A DNA stretch of 64,000 nt, taken from Rotaria macrura (taxonomy: Eukaryota; Rotifera; Eurotatoria; Philodinida; Philodinidae). Position 1 is the stretch's first letter; every line of letters starts with the position of its first letter. Positions 40,301-54,210 of the stretch are shown here, piece by piece. A program made the translations under genes and the position numbers. The DNA lies in assembly GCA_900239685.1 (NCBI GenBank), contig OENT01000772.1, positions 1 to 64,000 on the forward strand, given 5' to 3'. The notes under the pieces are model-generated. The model saw only the letters and a program-made list of their open reading frames with translations, ran no database searches and was not told the DNA's origin.

Positions 40301-42782
40301 ATTAGTCCAAATTTTACATGAGAAAACAAAGTATCGTCACAAATCAACATTATAGAAAAGCACAATTACACATGGAAGATAATGTTCTCAATCTTGATAA
40401 TCTTCAAGAAGAAAAATCTAAATTATGATTCATAAACTTTGCTCGTTTAGATCATCGACAATTCAGTTTTCTGATGTAGAAATCGCTGACAGTTATCCAT
40501 GTGTTGCAAATTATTGGTAACCTAATAAATAACAAATTTAGTTAGGAATCTATTCATTAGTTTGAAGAAACTTTTCAAAAATAGACTTATTGAATTGTAA
40601 TTTGTATCGCGCATCAAGTCAACTACTTTCATCGTATAATATCGATAGATTAGCAGAAATTCTTTCTGAGAACAAATAGTCGAAAGGCATAGAAATACTT
40701 AAACTACACTATTTGCAACCTCGTCTATTTTTCCTTGGTCTAGTTTCTTTTCATGATATACCGTGCAATTCGATCTATTTAGTCTTTTATTCATAAATGA
40801 TTTTCTCCAATAATAAAAAAGTTTTTCATCAAAAATATTCATGCTCTTATTTCTTCTGACTACTTGAATTATACCTTTTGTTCTGAAAAAAAAAGTACCG
40901 TTGCTAACTACATAAGATCTAATAGTAGCATTTTGCATAGAAAAAAATCATCGAAAAAAATAACTCTCATTTTAACCCCTACTAGTGAAAATGGGAATGC
41001 ATCTATATTATAAATTTAATAGTAAAGGATTTAGGAAAGCGTTTTTGTTGATTGACATCATGTAGAAAGTCGATGATGAAGATTTATTCAGTAACAAATT
41101 CTATTCTCAATTTTATTTGACAGGTTCGTTCATTACTCATAATCTTTAAACGGCCGAGTCTCGTATTTGCAAGTTTCATTATGCTAAGATCATCTATGAT
41201 TTGGAGTTCACTAATATTTCACTTCTCTAGATATTTCTATATATTTTTTTAATTACGTCGAATCCATGTAAGTCTATCAGTCAATAAATCATGCTTGAAA
41301 GAAAAGTTCTGAATTTCATCAAATCAAACAAAATTTACTGATTCATTGCCAACTGCTAATCGACATAACCATTGTGGTAATTGCATATCAGTTTTATTAT
41401 GTTGCGAACGAAATCTTGCATTCTTGAATGTTGCACTGAAAATCAACTCGAAATAGATAACAAGCAATTAATGAGTGCATCTAATTTTACTTTTCTGGAA
41501 GACGAAAAATATGACCATAGCCACGAGCAGAAAAAAGTAACACTAGATCAGCTGTCGGAAAATATCCATTGATCCAATGTTCATTTTTGACAATATCTTG
41601 TCCACTAGTGACATATGAACATAATTCTGTAAAATCGATACCATCGAATATCTAAAAATAGTTTCATATATTTTGTGATTAAAATTACAACTCTTAACTC
41701 ACTTGCCAACCGTGAACATGAACAATAAGCATCATTCTTTGACATGAATCACAGGGTACAATATGGGATCCGAATTGTGTACGAATTTCTTTACTTTCAT
41801 GTTCTTTAAGATCGATTGGTAGAATATTATTATTATTTCCTATACTTGTACCTTCAATAGCCGTCTGAAAAATAGTTTAACAAATACACAAATATTCATT
41901 TTAGTTTAAACAAACAAGAAGAAAATTCTTTTTCTTCTTACATTTGAAGTAGCTGTACGAGGATCAAATGCCCATAATTTAACACATCCACTATCAAGTA
42001 ATCCAATAGTAATTATCACATCTGTGAAAAATACAAAAACAAAATATTTGCTTTTTCAATAGTTATCTCTAATAAACCTAGAGTATTTGCTTTTTGAAAA
42101 ACAAAAAATGTCGATATCCAATCTGCATTAACATTGGATGGTGTAAGTGTATATTTAATTTCAAGTGTACGCATATCATAGATAAGTATTTCTGAATAGC
42201 AACCACAACATATAAGAAAATTTTCATTCGTTAATTGATAATTAAAACACTAAAAACTAATGATAACAAATATTAGAAAACCTAAATTTTTATTTACTTG
42301 AGCAGAACGATGTTTAAGATTAGTTCGTATATGTTCAATACAACGACCATCTTCATTATTCCATAATTTTATTTCACTTCAAAATTAGGAATAATGTTAA
42401 TAAATAAATATATATATATATATATACGTTTATCTTTCAATACGTACCCATCACCATCTGAAATACTAACGAAATGCTCGAGATGATGAATTGACATTGA
42501 AGCAACAATAAATGAAACTTGACTTGTGTGACCAATCAACATCAATTTTGGTATAATCTAAATAAGAACAAAAACATTTGATTAGGAGATGTTAATCGTG
42601 AAAACAAATTTATCTACCTTTTGATGATCAGATACGATTTTCCAGCAAACGATAAAACCATCGGTTGTACCTGTTATAAGATCATCACTTGCAAAATTTA
42701 TAAATAATGACGATACTGTCAATGATGGCGGATTTTCCGGCCACAAAGCAAATGGTAATAGTATTCGTGAACTACTTGCCAT
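31399..42782 (-). CDS. WDR7: WDR7 / Rabconnectin-3 beta, WD40 protein
   Basis: WDR7 pairs with DMXL (Rabconnectin-3 alpha) to regulate V-ATPase assembly on vesicles. The multi-exon gene starts at ATG 42782 (MASSSRILLPFALWP) and ends with TGA at 31399-31401 after KKFNV. First exons: 42618-42782, 42448-42557, 42298-42376, about 42076-42250, about 41940-42023. Further coding blocks lie near 41340-41866, 38365-39606, 36337-37030, 34890-35830, 33660-33880, 32900-33360 and 31399-31910. Diagnostic matches are an N-terminal WD block GTTDGFIVCWKI, the second WD set LVSGSIDHSIRLWDL and CSDGSLFIWQIETG, the HEAT-like [41 protein letters not shown], and a C-terminal final blade. The order matches WDR7 from end to end. 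Larger introns (about 39.6-41.3, 37.0-38.4, 33.9-34.8 and 31.9-32.9 kb) hold nothing recognisable. No frameshift was noticed, although not every junction was resolved. Confidence 0.93.
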
Positions 42783-44822
42783 GCTATCTAAATATACAAT
42801 GATTCTATTACGGGAAAAACAGAATGCAAATTGTCATTTGTAGGAAAAGAAAACAAATTCGTATGATTCATCTCCGAATAGGATTCGATATGTATATTAT
42901 CAAATGATGGAAAGGAGGCTTTTCATTCGATCATTTTAATCCATTCAGAAATTATCGCTTAGTTACGCACATACTAATAAAAAAAGAAGAACAATACGTT
43001 TTTCTGTTTTTTTTTATCAAAAAAAAATTGCGTTATGAGTGTACGTTTAAAAGGCAAATTATAAGTATTGATATTTTTTTTATTCTAGTATTAAAAATCG
43101 TGTCCATTATGAAAATTCGTTGAATAATTGTCAGAGTCCAGTCATTCATTGAGAGCATGATTCCTTTCTGAGCATTTGTATGGTCCATTCTTTATGCAAT
43201 ATCATATCTTATGTTTCGCATCAGTTGCTTGTTTTCATACCATCGAAAGTTTGCTCGAAACGTATGTAGTTAAATCAACGTTTTTTTTTTTTAGAAAAAA
43301 AAACAACGTTTAATTTTTTTATAAATTAAAAACAAATAAAACTTTATATCAATTAATTATAATATAGGATTAAATTGTAAAAACCATGAATAACTTTTTT
43401 TCTTAATTTACTAACATTAATTCTAACAGTTAAGCGTATGCATTACAAGCTTTGGCATTATCTTAATAGAAAGATATGTTTCTTATCAACAACCTACCGT
43501 CAGGCAATGTCTTTAATGGTAGGTGTATTGCGCATGAACATCGTTATACAGAACACCTGCCATACGCTTATTACTCGCTGTCTGTTTCACGCGTTAGTCA
43601 AAAAAGCAAAGTTTACATAGTGCACTATGTTGACAAGGAATATTTTTGATTTCGAAGATATTAGACGAATTTTTAAGTAGAAAAAAACATAAATGTTATT
43701 TATTTCAAAATACTTCACTGTTTTCTTCCATGCTTCTATCAATGTTTGATGACATCATAGACAAACGCATTTTCGTGTTTTTCTTTTGTTTGTCATCTTT
43801 TTTTCGTTATCAATAGGTGTTGTTGATGACCTGAAGAAATAGAATCTTGCGTCCTGTTTTTTTCTTCTTGAAGTACACTACTTATAACTGCCTCGGCATC
43901 GCACGTTTCGATACACGCTACTTATGATTCAACAAAAAGTTTACTTGAATTCACAGAGTGTATCGAATTCATACATAAGATTGCTAGTAGAAATATTTTT
44001 GGCTATTACATCGAAAAGAAAAAGAGTTTATTACGACCTGACGTTTTTAAAATGACTGAGTGAACCATTTATAAAATTGTTTGTTTATTTTCTTGTATTG
44101 TGTTATTTTCATTAACAATTATATTTTGCATTCTATGATAGAATTCCGTTCACAAAATAAGATCACAGTCACGCGTTCTCTTTTTTTCGACTTAATACCA
44201 TCGTCATATACGACTTACTGAGGTATTTTCTTCTATTCAGTGTCCTTATCTGACGCGACTAGAAATGAGAAACGAATAAATATCTGTTGTGTTCTGTACT
44301 TCTATGTGTTATTTACACAAGAAGAAGAATGTTATATAATCAATGCTTGTTTGTACGTATTGATTTTTTTTTCTCAAAAGCCAAATGTAAAAACTAAAAT
44401 AGCATAAAACGAGAAACTTTTAAAAATTACTTGTCTGCGATCGAACCAATCATCTACTGAAGAATTGAAGTATTTACGAACATATTCATTGAAGTAGAAG
44501 AAATATTTTGTCATTGCAGAATTACATACTGAAATTATTGATTAGAATGTTAAGTTTCGTTTTGAAATAAAGAATAAATTATGCTATTTTTAGATATGCT
44601 GAATATTTTCTCTTACTGTTTATCGAAAAGCAATTATATCGACTAATTTAACCACAACAGACAAAACAAAGAAGAAGAAAAAAACTTCATAGAATAAAAA
44701 AGGTACTACGATATAAAAAAACCTTAATTCCTAAATGCTCTTCAGTAATCGAACATTATCATCATTGATATTATTAAATTCTTCATACTATATTCATCTT
44801 ACTCATCATTGTCACTCGTATC
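42783..44822. other. Divergent promoter region between WDR7 (-) and SLC25A33/36 (+)
   Basis: About 2 kb without a supported gene, containing both 5' flanks. An exact 10-bp inverted pair, TAAGCGTATG (43431-43440) and CATACGCTTA (43561-43570), brackets 120 bp. No TATA or other factor site can be called with confidence. Confidence 0.55.
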
Positions 44823-47534
44823 ATGCCTACAACTATTCCCCATGATACTAATACCAACGGTGAACAACATCAACAACAATCAAATTCAAATCGTTCGTCC
44901 TACATTCATTTGTTAGCAGGAGGGTAAAAATCGATAAAATATGGATGACTTGTTTGCATTTCTCTGTTGTTTCTATTTTTCTTGAAAGACTTGCTGGTAC
45001 CTTCGGAGCCGTACTAACATGTCCACTAGAAGTAATCAAAACTCGATATCAATCATCAAAACCTTCTGTTTCGAAAGAATTCAATCATCTCAACTTAAGT
45101 TCATCTATGAGTAATACCATGACATTTAAAAAGAGTCGTACAATACAACCACCTAATAAACGTCCAAGTATTATAGCTTCATTTCGGTATGAAATGAAGT
45201 TTATTTTTCGGTTATGTACAATAAACATGTTGTTTTTGTTTTTCGTTTACATCCAGTTATATATTAAAATATGAAGGTATTCCAGGACTTTTTAAAGGCC
45301 TAGTGCCCAATCTAATTGGTGTGGCGCCATCTCGGTATTTACTGAACATAATTCTATGATTATTATTTAATTCATTATTATTTATAGAGCAATCTATTTT
45401 TTTGCTTACGCTAATACGAAATCATTTCTAGTCGAAGCCATGGAACGAGAAACACCTTTGGTTCATGTTACATCAGCAGCTACTGCAGGTAAGATTTTAT
45501 AATAATAAAAAAGAACTACATCGATGTAGAACATGACCTAAGTTAAATGAGAAAGCCTACGAAAATTATACTGTTCTCGAATATCAAAAATGGCAACACA
45601 TGCATGTAAGGGAGAGAGATATTTTCCAGAATGTTAAATCCATTTCTGCATATATTTTACATTGTTAATTGATTTAATTTATCTGATATAGTTTCCATCG
45701 AGATGTTAAAAACAAGAAGATATTTTGAAAATCGTTGAAGTTTTCAACGAAGAAATAGATTTTGAAAGAAATCAACATAAAAATTGATAGATTTTTTTGC
45801 AAATATTGACCTTGCATGAGCAAGGAAATTAAACCAAACTTTGACAATTATGGATAGACAATGTAAATATTCGGTTATGTTGAAGTTAAAAAGAAAAAAA
45901 TCGTATTTTAATCGAGATTTCGATTGAATTTTACAGAATAATATGACTATGAACGTACTCATGTAGGAAACAAATGCATTCAATAATTAATAAACAATTT
46001 TGACAGTTCTGACAGAAAGCATCATAGCGCCTCTCCTTGTTTTGTGTTTCTATTTTTATCATCTGTGTCTGTTAACTTCTGAGTACATACTGTGACCGCA
46101 AGTTAACTAATATATTCGTGCTCGAAATTCGATAGATTGATCTTTCAAGTTAAAAGTTTCAACGAAATATCTAGTAATGGTTTTTTTTAGAGAAAATGCT
46201 TTTTTTTCTATTTTCCATTCAAGGTATTGCGATGTCAACATGTACTAATCCAGTATGGTTCGTTAAAACTCGACTTCAACTTGATCAAGGGTTAGTATTA
46301 AAACTGTTGTTGATAATGTGTAAACAACATTTTGTATATTTCGAATTTTGATAAAGTTTGATGGTATATAAAAAGAAAATACTTAAAAAGTGCTTATTTT
46401 AAGAGTTTGCTATGGATCTACGTTCAGATTCAGCAAACTTTTTCTGATAACGAATAATTATAGATTTCTCTTGGGAGATGTATACATATATATTAATAGA
46501 TAGTATTCAATGACATATGATGAATATTTGAGAAAAGTCACCATGATATCTAACAGAGAGTTTGTTGCTTTATCATCAAAAACTATGATATTGTTAATCT
46601 TTGAGGGTTAGCAGAAGACTGCTTATTAGTTTACTTACTTTTTACTTCGTCATTAATCGTACGATATATTTTTCCATGAAATTATTGTTGGATAATATTT
46701 AAGAAGTACAAGAGAATTTCCAAAAGGAATAAACATAGAGAAGCCGATTAAATGCTTTTTAATGCCAGTTCATTAGTTAATAAGCAACGATAAATACAAT
46801 AGTCTAGTTGTATTTTTAATCTTTGAGAAATCTTCGTGCTATGGATGTTGCTCGGAATATTTATCGTCAAGGTGGTTTTCGAGGCTTCTATAAAGGTATA
46901 TTTCTCTACAATGAAATTGAATCAATATTGAGATTTGCTTCTTCTTTCAAAATAAAACTAAGGCATATCCGCATCTTATATGGGTGTGTCGGAAACAATA
47001 GTTCACTTTGTTATTTATGAACAAATAAAAGCTCAATTACAATTAATGCAAGCCAGTCAAAATCGTTCACCTGATGATCCTGATCTACTTAGCTTCTTTT
47101 CATATTTGGGTGCTGCGGCATGTTCAAAATCATGTGCAAGCACTTTATGTTATCCTCATGAAGTTATTCGAACGCGCTTACGAGAAGAAGGTACTAAATA
47201 TCGAACGTTAATTCAAACAATACGAACAGTTATATCTGAAGAAACTATCTGGGGTCTTTATCGGGGTTTGCTAACTCATCTCATTCGACAAATTCCTGTA
47301 AGATGATTTTCTTCTTATCCATTCATATATTTACTGATCGATATTTCTTTCTTCTTTTAAAATAAATAGAATACAGCTATTATGATGAGTACATATGAAA
47401 TAGTGGTTGCTTTATTTTCCACAAATACGATTGTATCATCATCGGCAACCGAAGTAACAACTCTACAAACAAGAAAAGTCCTGTTAAACGAAGTTGATTC
47501 AGAAGCGAATGCGTCGAACGAAGCCAAAGCATAA
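44823..47534 (+). CDS. Mitochondrial pyrimidine-nucleotide carrier (SLC25A33/SLC25A36-like)
   Basis: These inner-membrane carriers import pyrimidine (deoxy)nucleotides needed for mitochondrial DNA and RNA synthesis. Eight exons (44823-44923, 44989-45186, 45257-45334, 45388-45488, 46224-46290, 46828-46895, 46963-47297, 47370-47534) join in frame to 370 aa. All three carrier signatures are present: PLEVIKTR, PVWFVKTR and PHEVIRTR. The NPVW form of repeat two and GISASYMGVSETIVHFVIYE, RLREEGTKYR and RQIPNTAIMM are specific to the SLC25A33/36 branch. A Gln/Asn-rich N-terminus of about 28 residues and a variable loop of about 45 residues after the first signature are typical. The A33 and A36 paralogues cannot be separated. 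Introns four and five (0.7 and 0.5 kb) are the only long ones. Confidence 0.94.
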
Positions 47535-47721
47535 AATATGTTTTTTTTTCTTTTCCTTTTTATCTTCTTTGTATATCTATAGATTAGTGGTCTAATAAAA
47601 ACTACTTTCGGTGATTTTCTTGTTATTGTATCACTTTTTTTTATATACTGTTCTTTTCACCGGTGCAATAACATCCTGTTTTTCTTTTCTCTTGCCTTCA
47701 ACAACTGTACAGTATATACAT

Positions 47722-47755
<34 letters not shown>

Positions 47756-48030
47756 TTCTTGTTGGATTGTAAAACTGGTGCTCATTTTCATAAGTTTTCC
47801 ATCTCTACTCTTTTTCGCAGATGTATATATTTATCTATATACATAAATCTGCGTCAAAATCTATTACTGTCGAAGACGGTTGTACCTATTATGTGTTTTT
47901 CGCTTCTGTTTTTTTCTCGTTTCTATTCCTCATTGTGGTTCGATAGTGTAGAACATGGACATTTCTTCGTCACCTGTGAAAGTCCGGTTGAAGAAAAGAA
48001 CATTGTTCGCTGTCTTTTTTCCCTTCAACT

Positions 48031-48074
<44 letters not shown>

Positions 48075-49205
48075 GCATGCATTTCGTAAAATGGGTATAA
48101 TCAATGGAAAGATTATCAATAAGTGACAATGATTCCATAGGGGCTGACAACCCCTGTCACTATTTTGAAAACTAAAATATCAATTGTAGAGTTCTCTATT
48201 AGGAGTAAGAGGAAATTCTTTTTTCACATAAAGTCCGTCAATGAGCGAAAATTTCCCTAAATTTAAATTATTTCTTCCTAGAAACGTCATTATCTTCAGT
48301 TCGATATCAAGTTTCTGATTACTAGCATACTTGGGTGCTTGCTAGATCTTTTTATTTCATGAACAACTACACTTATCTCTATCAGACAGAAATTTTATTC
48401 ATCAAATTCAATATCTAATCAGTATACTCCGTGAACAATAATTTCTTAACATTTTTATCTGAATTTCCAAACGTGGAGATAAATTCTATAAAAATGAGTT
48501 TCTAGGTAATGTATTCAAAATTTTCTTTTTAATCGTAAATTTTCTTCATATGAAAAAGAGAACAGATTGCATGTGTTGTATTGCAGATTAGCACACTGAC
48601 TCATCCGTTTTATTTATCGAAATCGTTCTGTGTGGTGTCAACACACAATATTGTCAGAAACCAAAAAGCCTATAATCGTTGCTTAAAACTATTCTTCTTT
48701 TGAACAATTGATTTCTATTCAAGGATAAATAACTTGTACGAGTGATGAGAGAATATACCTATAACCATCATAGATCTATTGTTTCAACGTTCATAAAAGC
48801 AGTTTTCTATCTCAGATAATTTCTAAAATAATCATAACTTCCTCTAAAATTCTCTTCTATTTCGAGAAACATGAAAATAACAATGGCATTCACAACTATG
48901 ACTTCATCATGAATAAAGAGCTACATGGTCAACCATACACTTCCAAATATAGTAGCACATCAATTTCTGATTACTAGCCAACAAAATGATATTTGGTATC
49001 GATGCAAGATTATTTTTCGTATAAATAAAAACAATTTTTGCTTTTTCCTCCACATTACCAGTTGAATAAATTTACAAATCCAAAAAGATAACTGTTTTGT
49101 TCATTTCCTAAACAGACGTTCTCTTTTTCTCTCTCTCTTTTTCTCGTTGTGATATTCTGCTAGAATGTTGTTTTTAAGTTTCTAATTAATTTCTTTCGCA
49201 ACTAA
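47535..49205. other. Non-coding region with TA/CA microsatellites
   Basis: No gene is supported. (CA)n(TA)n tracts lie near 47722-47757 and a (TA)n tract at 48034-48066. The plus-strand open frame over 47759-48100 only reads T-rich DNA and the TA repeat. Confidence 0.6.
47594..47599 (+). promoter_or_regulatory. Poly(A) signal of the SLC25 gene
   Basis: AATAAA 60 nt after the stop codon. Confidence 0.45.
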
Positions 49206-49718
49206 CGAGGAAACTTTCTCTGGCGTCCCCTTCTGATTTCAATCATTTTTTACCTATAAATACTACATACTGTTCTGGTAAAAACTCTGAAAGGATTTGA
49301 ATTCATATTGAGATTTCGATAACTCATCGAAATCTCACTATGCCTATTTCATAGTTGTCTGTGGGGGACCTCAGGTTTCGAAAAAATCTTATNNNNNNNN
49401 NNNNNNNNNNNNNNNNNNNNNNNNNNNNNNNNNNNNNNNNNNNNNNNNNNNNNNNNNNNNNNNNNNNNNNNNNNNNNNNNNNNNNNNNNNNNNNNNNNNN
49501 NNNNNNNNNNNNNNNNNNNNNNNNNNNNNNNATAAGATTTTTTCGAAACCTGAGGTCCCCCACAGACAACTATGAAATAGGCATAGTGAGATTTCGATGA
49601 GTTATCGAAATCTCAATATGAATTCAAATCCTTTCAGAGTTTTTACCATAACAGTATGTAGTATTTATAGGTAAAAAATGATTGAAATCAGAAGGGGGCA
49701 CCAGAGAATGTTGCCTCG
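49206..49718. mobile_element. Palindromic element with about 187-bp inverted arms around a 139-N gap
   Basis: The left arm 49206-49392 and right arm 49532-49718 are inverted copies with only a few differences. Both begin at CGAGG and read through CTCTGG, TTCTGATTTCAATC and GGGGGACCTCAGG to the gap edge. The 139 N (49393-49531) mark an unresolved centre, a common outcome for palindromes. Each arm also has its own hairpin (TGAGATTTCGAT / ATCGAAATCTCA at 49309-49337 and the mirror at 49587-49615). The open frames across the gap are artefacts. Likely a MITE or foldback transposon. Confidence 0.88.
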
Positions 49719-52700
49719 CAAGATTATCTATCGAACATACATAGTACTTAGAAAAAAATTCCTTCTTCATTCAGAGTTTTATTGAATGCATCTTTTCTAA
49801 GTCTACTATTTATTTTATAGAAAATTTATCTAGTGCTTCGATTTTAACGAATTCGAGCTAACATTTTGGTTCTTTCTCGCTTATAGTACTTAGAAATATA
49901 AATTTACGTATTGATTGATTGATTTTTCATTTATACTAATGAATTAGAAAACACAAGCCATAGATTAAATCTTGATTATTGATGATGACAATGAGCATCA
50001 TTCACTCTTTCCATTAGCAATATTAAGATTCTTGGCATATCTACAACATAGTTAGAGATCATCTAGTACATTCTCGTTTGCCCTTTAATATATGTACGAC
50101 CTTATTATTTATTCTATTCCTTCAATACTGATGTATTGTGCTAAATATGGTACTGTGATAATTAGTTAGAGAATATATGATGAAGTAACAGAAACAAATG
50201 TCAAATGGATATTTGGTAATCGATCGAGAAGTTTGTTTTATCGTTGAATAAGCGAAATCTCTTTTTCAAACGACTGTAACATAATTATTTCCCTCAAGAT
50301 TATTTTACTCGCTAGCATATATGAATACCTGCTCGAGTATTGAATTTGATTATCAATATTCTTTCACAGATAAGTACTATGATTTTCCTTCTGTGTTTGC
50401 CATGATGTTGATTAGAAATTTATCGATCAAAATTCCAATTCAAAGCGTATACTACGACAGCAAGCATGTGACAAAATTCTTCAGAGTAAAGAACCGCAAG
50501 TTATTGCTTGTCATTCTATAGACATACATTTCTACTGGTTGATGAGACGAATATTTTCATTTACTGATTTTTCTCATACAGGAAAGTAGAAGGATTCATT
50601 CATTTTCATCCATATTTTCTCTAGAATTTCTAATCCATATTAATTTAGACTCTTGAAAACGTTGAAGAATATTTTTCAGTATACAGATGCGAAGTTGAAT
50701 TGCAAAATCAATGGCCAAAGTCTTGAAAAAAATGCTTCATTCATCTTGGAATAACTTAGAGGCTCAAATTGATATTTAATATTACAAATAAGATGCAAAG
50801 TTTAAACTGAAAATTTTATACACTCTCTATTGGTTCGAAATGAAACTGAAAAAAATCACCAATAAAATCTGAAAATACTGATCATCTCTAAGAAAAAATT
50901 CTTGCAATTTTTATATTGAGCAACATTTCGATAAAAAAAAATATCGTTGATGTTGATACTCGCAGGTTAGAGAACATTCGTAACGATGATTATTCAGATA
51001 GAAGCCAAACTTTCGAATCTTTCTCATTCATAAATTGATGTGTGCATTCTTGAAGAAAAGATAATTGAATCATTTTTTTTTCTATCAAATTCTTTTGCTG
51101 AAATATACTTTCGAAGAAATGATGCATGATGAATTGAATTTATACTATGGATTTCTAAAGATAATGGTTGATATAGATTCGAACTAATCATATCTAAGTT
51201 TTATCGGCAGTAGTTTGTATGCACTAAAATTTTCTCTATTCTTTGTTGAGATTAGGCTCACATAATGCCATACGATTGAAAAATATACACAGTTCAATTT
51301 TTTGAAAATTTTTATTTACATTTTTTACCAGAGTTACTTGATTTCGGACTCTTTCGTCTTCTCAGGTCGTTTATAGCAAAATATGATTGATACCAAACTT
51401 GTTGCTCAAGCACGATTCTTTATCTTTTTTATTATTAACCAACACATTGATTTTTATCAAGTACTATTCCATCGTCGATTATTGCACTGATCAATGAGAA
51501 TAAAAGAAAACATATCGTTAAGAACTACCGATTATTTACCTTTTATGTTAAATTCGATAGTAAGTTTGTCTAGTGAGATAAGTGTCTCTAGTCACGAATA
51601 AATTACAAACATATTTGATCGTATAGTTTACAAGTATCGTCAACGTTAAAGATAAATATCATTTCTAATATGAGAATGAATGCTATCCTATATTGTAGTC
51701 TCTTACACTCGTACTATTCAAACTTGAGCTATCAGAAGAATGTTGTCCATCATGATACAAAGCCAAGGTTACAACAAGAACGATGAAAATCGAGAAATAG
51801 TGCAGTGATTAACATACAGTCTCGTGTTTTTTCATCGAAATAACAATGATTTGTCATTTTAGAAGTTTATTCATCGTAAACTTTGCTAATCCAATGTTTT
51901 TTTCTATTGAAAGCATGAATCTTTAAAAGTATTAAACAATGAGAAGTTATTCAAAAATTTTAACTCTTCTAACGGTTTGTCTATCTTTAGTAGCCGCTTG
52001 AAAATTTTCAATGAATCATTTATTGCAAAGATAATTGCTTTTCGTCAAATGTTTGTCTGGGAAAATAATTTCAAAACAAGTTATACAATGAAGTATTTAA
52101 TACACGAAGATTTTATAAGATCATCCATTTACAACATAATAAAACCTTATAAAAACCGCCGATCGTCTTGGTTGAAGAAGAACATAGATAAAAGACCATA
52201 AAACATTATCATTGAATGTAAAATATTACCTCATAGGACAACTAAATTTAATTCAATGTACTTTTTATCTGTAATTATCGTAAAACATCGAAATCTTGTG
52301 CCAATGAATGACGCTCCTAAATCATATGACAGAAAGCAATTTAAAGTGCTTTGAATATATGTTGTCGAGCACCATACTCGCATCATTCCATGAAGACAAA
52401 TGAGAATTGAATATTTGTTTGACGTCAAACAAGGTCAACATGGCGTAACATATGACAAACAAAACTAATATTCAACAAAGAAAAGTTATCTAATGTTCGA
52501 CCTTTCTTCGATAGAAAATACGGTAGTATCTTCACGATTATATTTGATGTTTCATAGTTATGAAAAGTATATATTCTCGTCTGATTTTCGATTTATCGTA
52601 TAATGAAACTGAAATCGTGCAAAACTTGTCTTGTTCTACATGAAAATAGAATTCCGTATAAAAACAGATGAATCGTAACTAATCGAGATAAAAACATCTT

Positions 52701-54210
52701 TGACAAATATTAGAAATCAAGAGTTAATTTTTAAGTCACACAAAATTATTGAAAAAATGGTATGTAAGCAAAAAAGAAGACGGATAAACATTGTTCAACT
52801 CTCTTGGACGACGAACATACGTCGATTGGTTAGGTAAAAAGGAAAATTAAGTATGTCTCTCGTCATATTTTCTGAGAATGAAATAGTATCTATTTAATAT
52901 AAAACATTCATCAAGTTCAAAATTTATCGAATCATCTTAAGCATTATATAATTAAACATGGAAGAAATATATTACTATTCCTCATTGTTGAACAAGAAAT
53001 CTTTACCTTTTTATGCAAATCATGAATACAACTGTAATAGTAACATGATCTCTTTCAAAACTATAACTAATTACATATGTGTTGTTCGATGAAGACAAAC
53101 GAAAGATGATATTTATTATTCAAATCGAATTACATATTCATTTTCATACACAGCTCAAACATGATTTCCATTCGGTTTTATATTATTCGAAAATAACAAA
53201 CGACACTGTTGTATTCGTATTATTATTTATGTGTACATAATTTATATATACTAGCCATTTTTCATAGATATTATTACTTCTGCTCTATATTAAATGTATT
53301 CATTAAAATAGATCGATCATTGATGATAATATTTTATCATGTACTCTGATTTTAAAATAGATGGATTCATGAATTTAAAGATAGATAGACAACTGCTACA
53401 TATGCACAACTTTTATCGATATGAATGATATCTCATCGAATCAACGTTAGAGAATATCATATTCATATGTCACCGATCGCATAATGCACTATAGACCGGA
53501 CGTATAAAATAAGATGATTGTCTACTACTTGTTGATTGACCACTGCCCTATCGTCAATCGTCTAACTTCAACAATTTGTCATGTTGTTGTTTGTCTGATT
53601 CAAATCTTAGATTCTATCACCAATATATGATTATTAATCTTTAAAACAACTAGACCATTCAGAAGCCGTATTGAGTGACGAAGTATTGCTTATCATAAAC
53701 TGTCACTATACTGTCATAAACATTAGATAAAGTATAGCCTCTTAGAAGAAGAAACTTTATCAGTGAGTGATACTCGAATTCTCTAACTATTTGTTAGACT
53801 ATATCAAATGTTATAAAAAAAATCTATTGCTCTATGTTCATATAAATTTATGAGAAGTAAAACTTCATTCTTTTTAAAAAATATGATCAATCGGACAAAC
53901 ATTCGATGCATTCTATATAAATATATATCATCAAGTATCTCCTTAATGATAATGCTTATTGATGTAAAATATAAGAAGACAAGAGATAACTGTATTTTAA
54001 AAGATTTTTCTTCGAATAATCATTGTTACAATGAATGACAAATTACCATTACAGTACATGTGATGATGATCTATTAAAACTGTTGACGTTATTTTTGTCA
54101 TCAATTGAATATCGATTGATTTCGAATATTAGAATTAACATGCTCATTGGTGTTAAATCGAAAAGTAATTGTTTTCTTTTCTTTTCTTTTCTTTTTTATA
54201 TATGTATCAA
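49719..54210. other. 4.5-kb AT-rich region without genes
   Basis: No frame in this stretch shows motifs, splice pairs or coding-like codon use. Open frames at 50321-50521, 51977-52201 and 53850-54250 are short and have no recognisable feature. Confidence 0.6.

Noticed and set aside
49324-49600. Open frames crossing the N gap on both strands
   Set aside because: The middle is unknown N and the two ends are inverted copies of the same non-coding arm, so the frames are artefacts.
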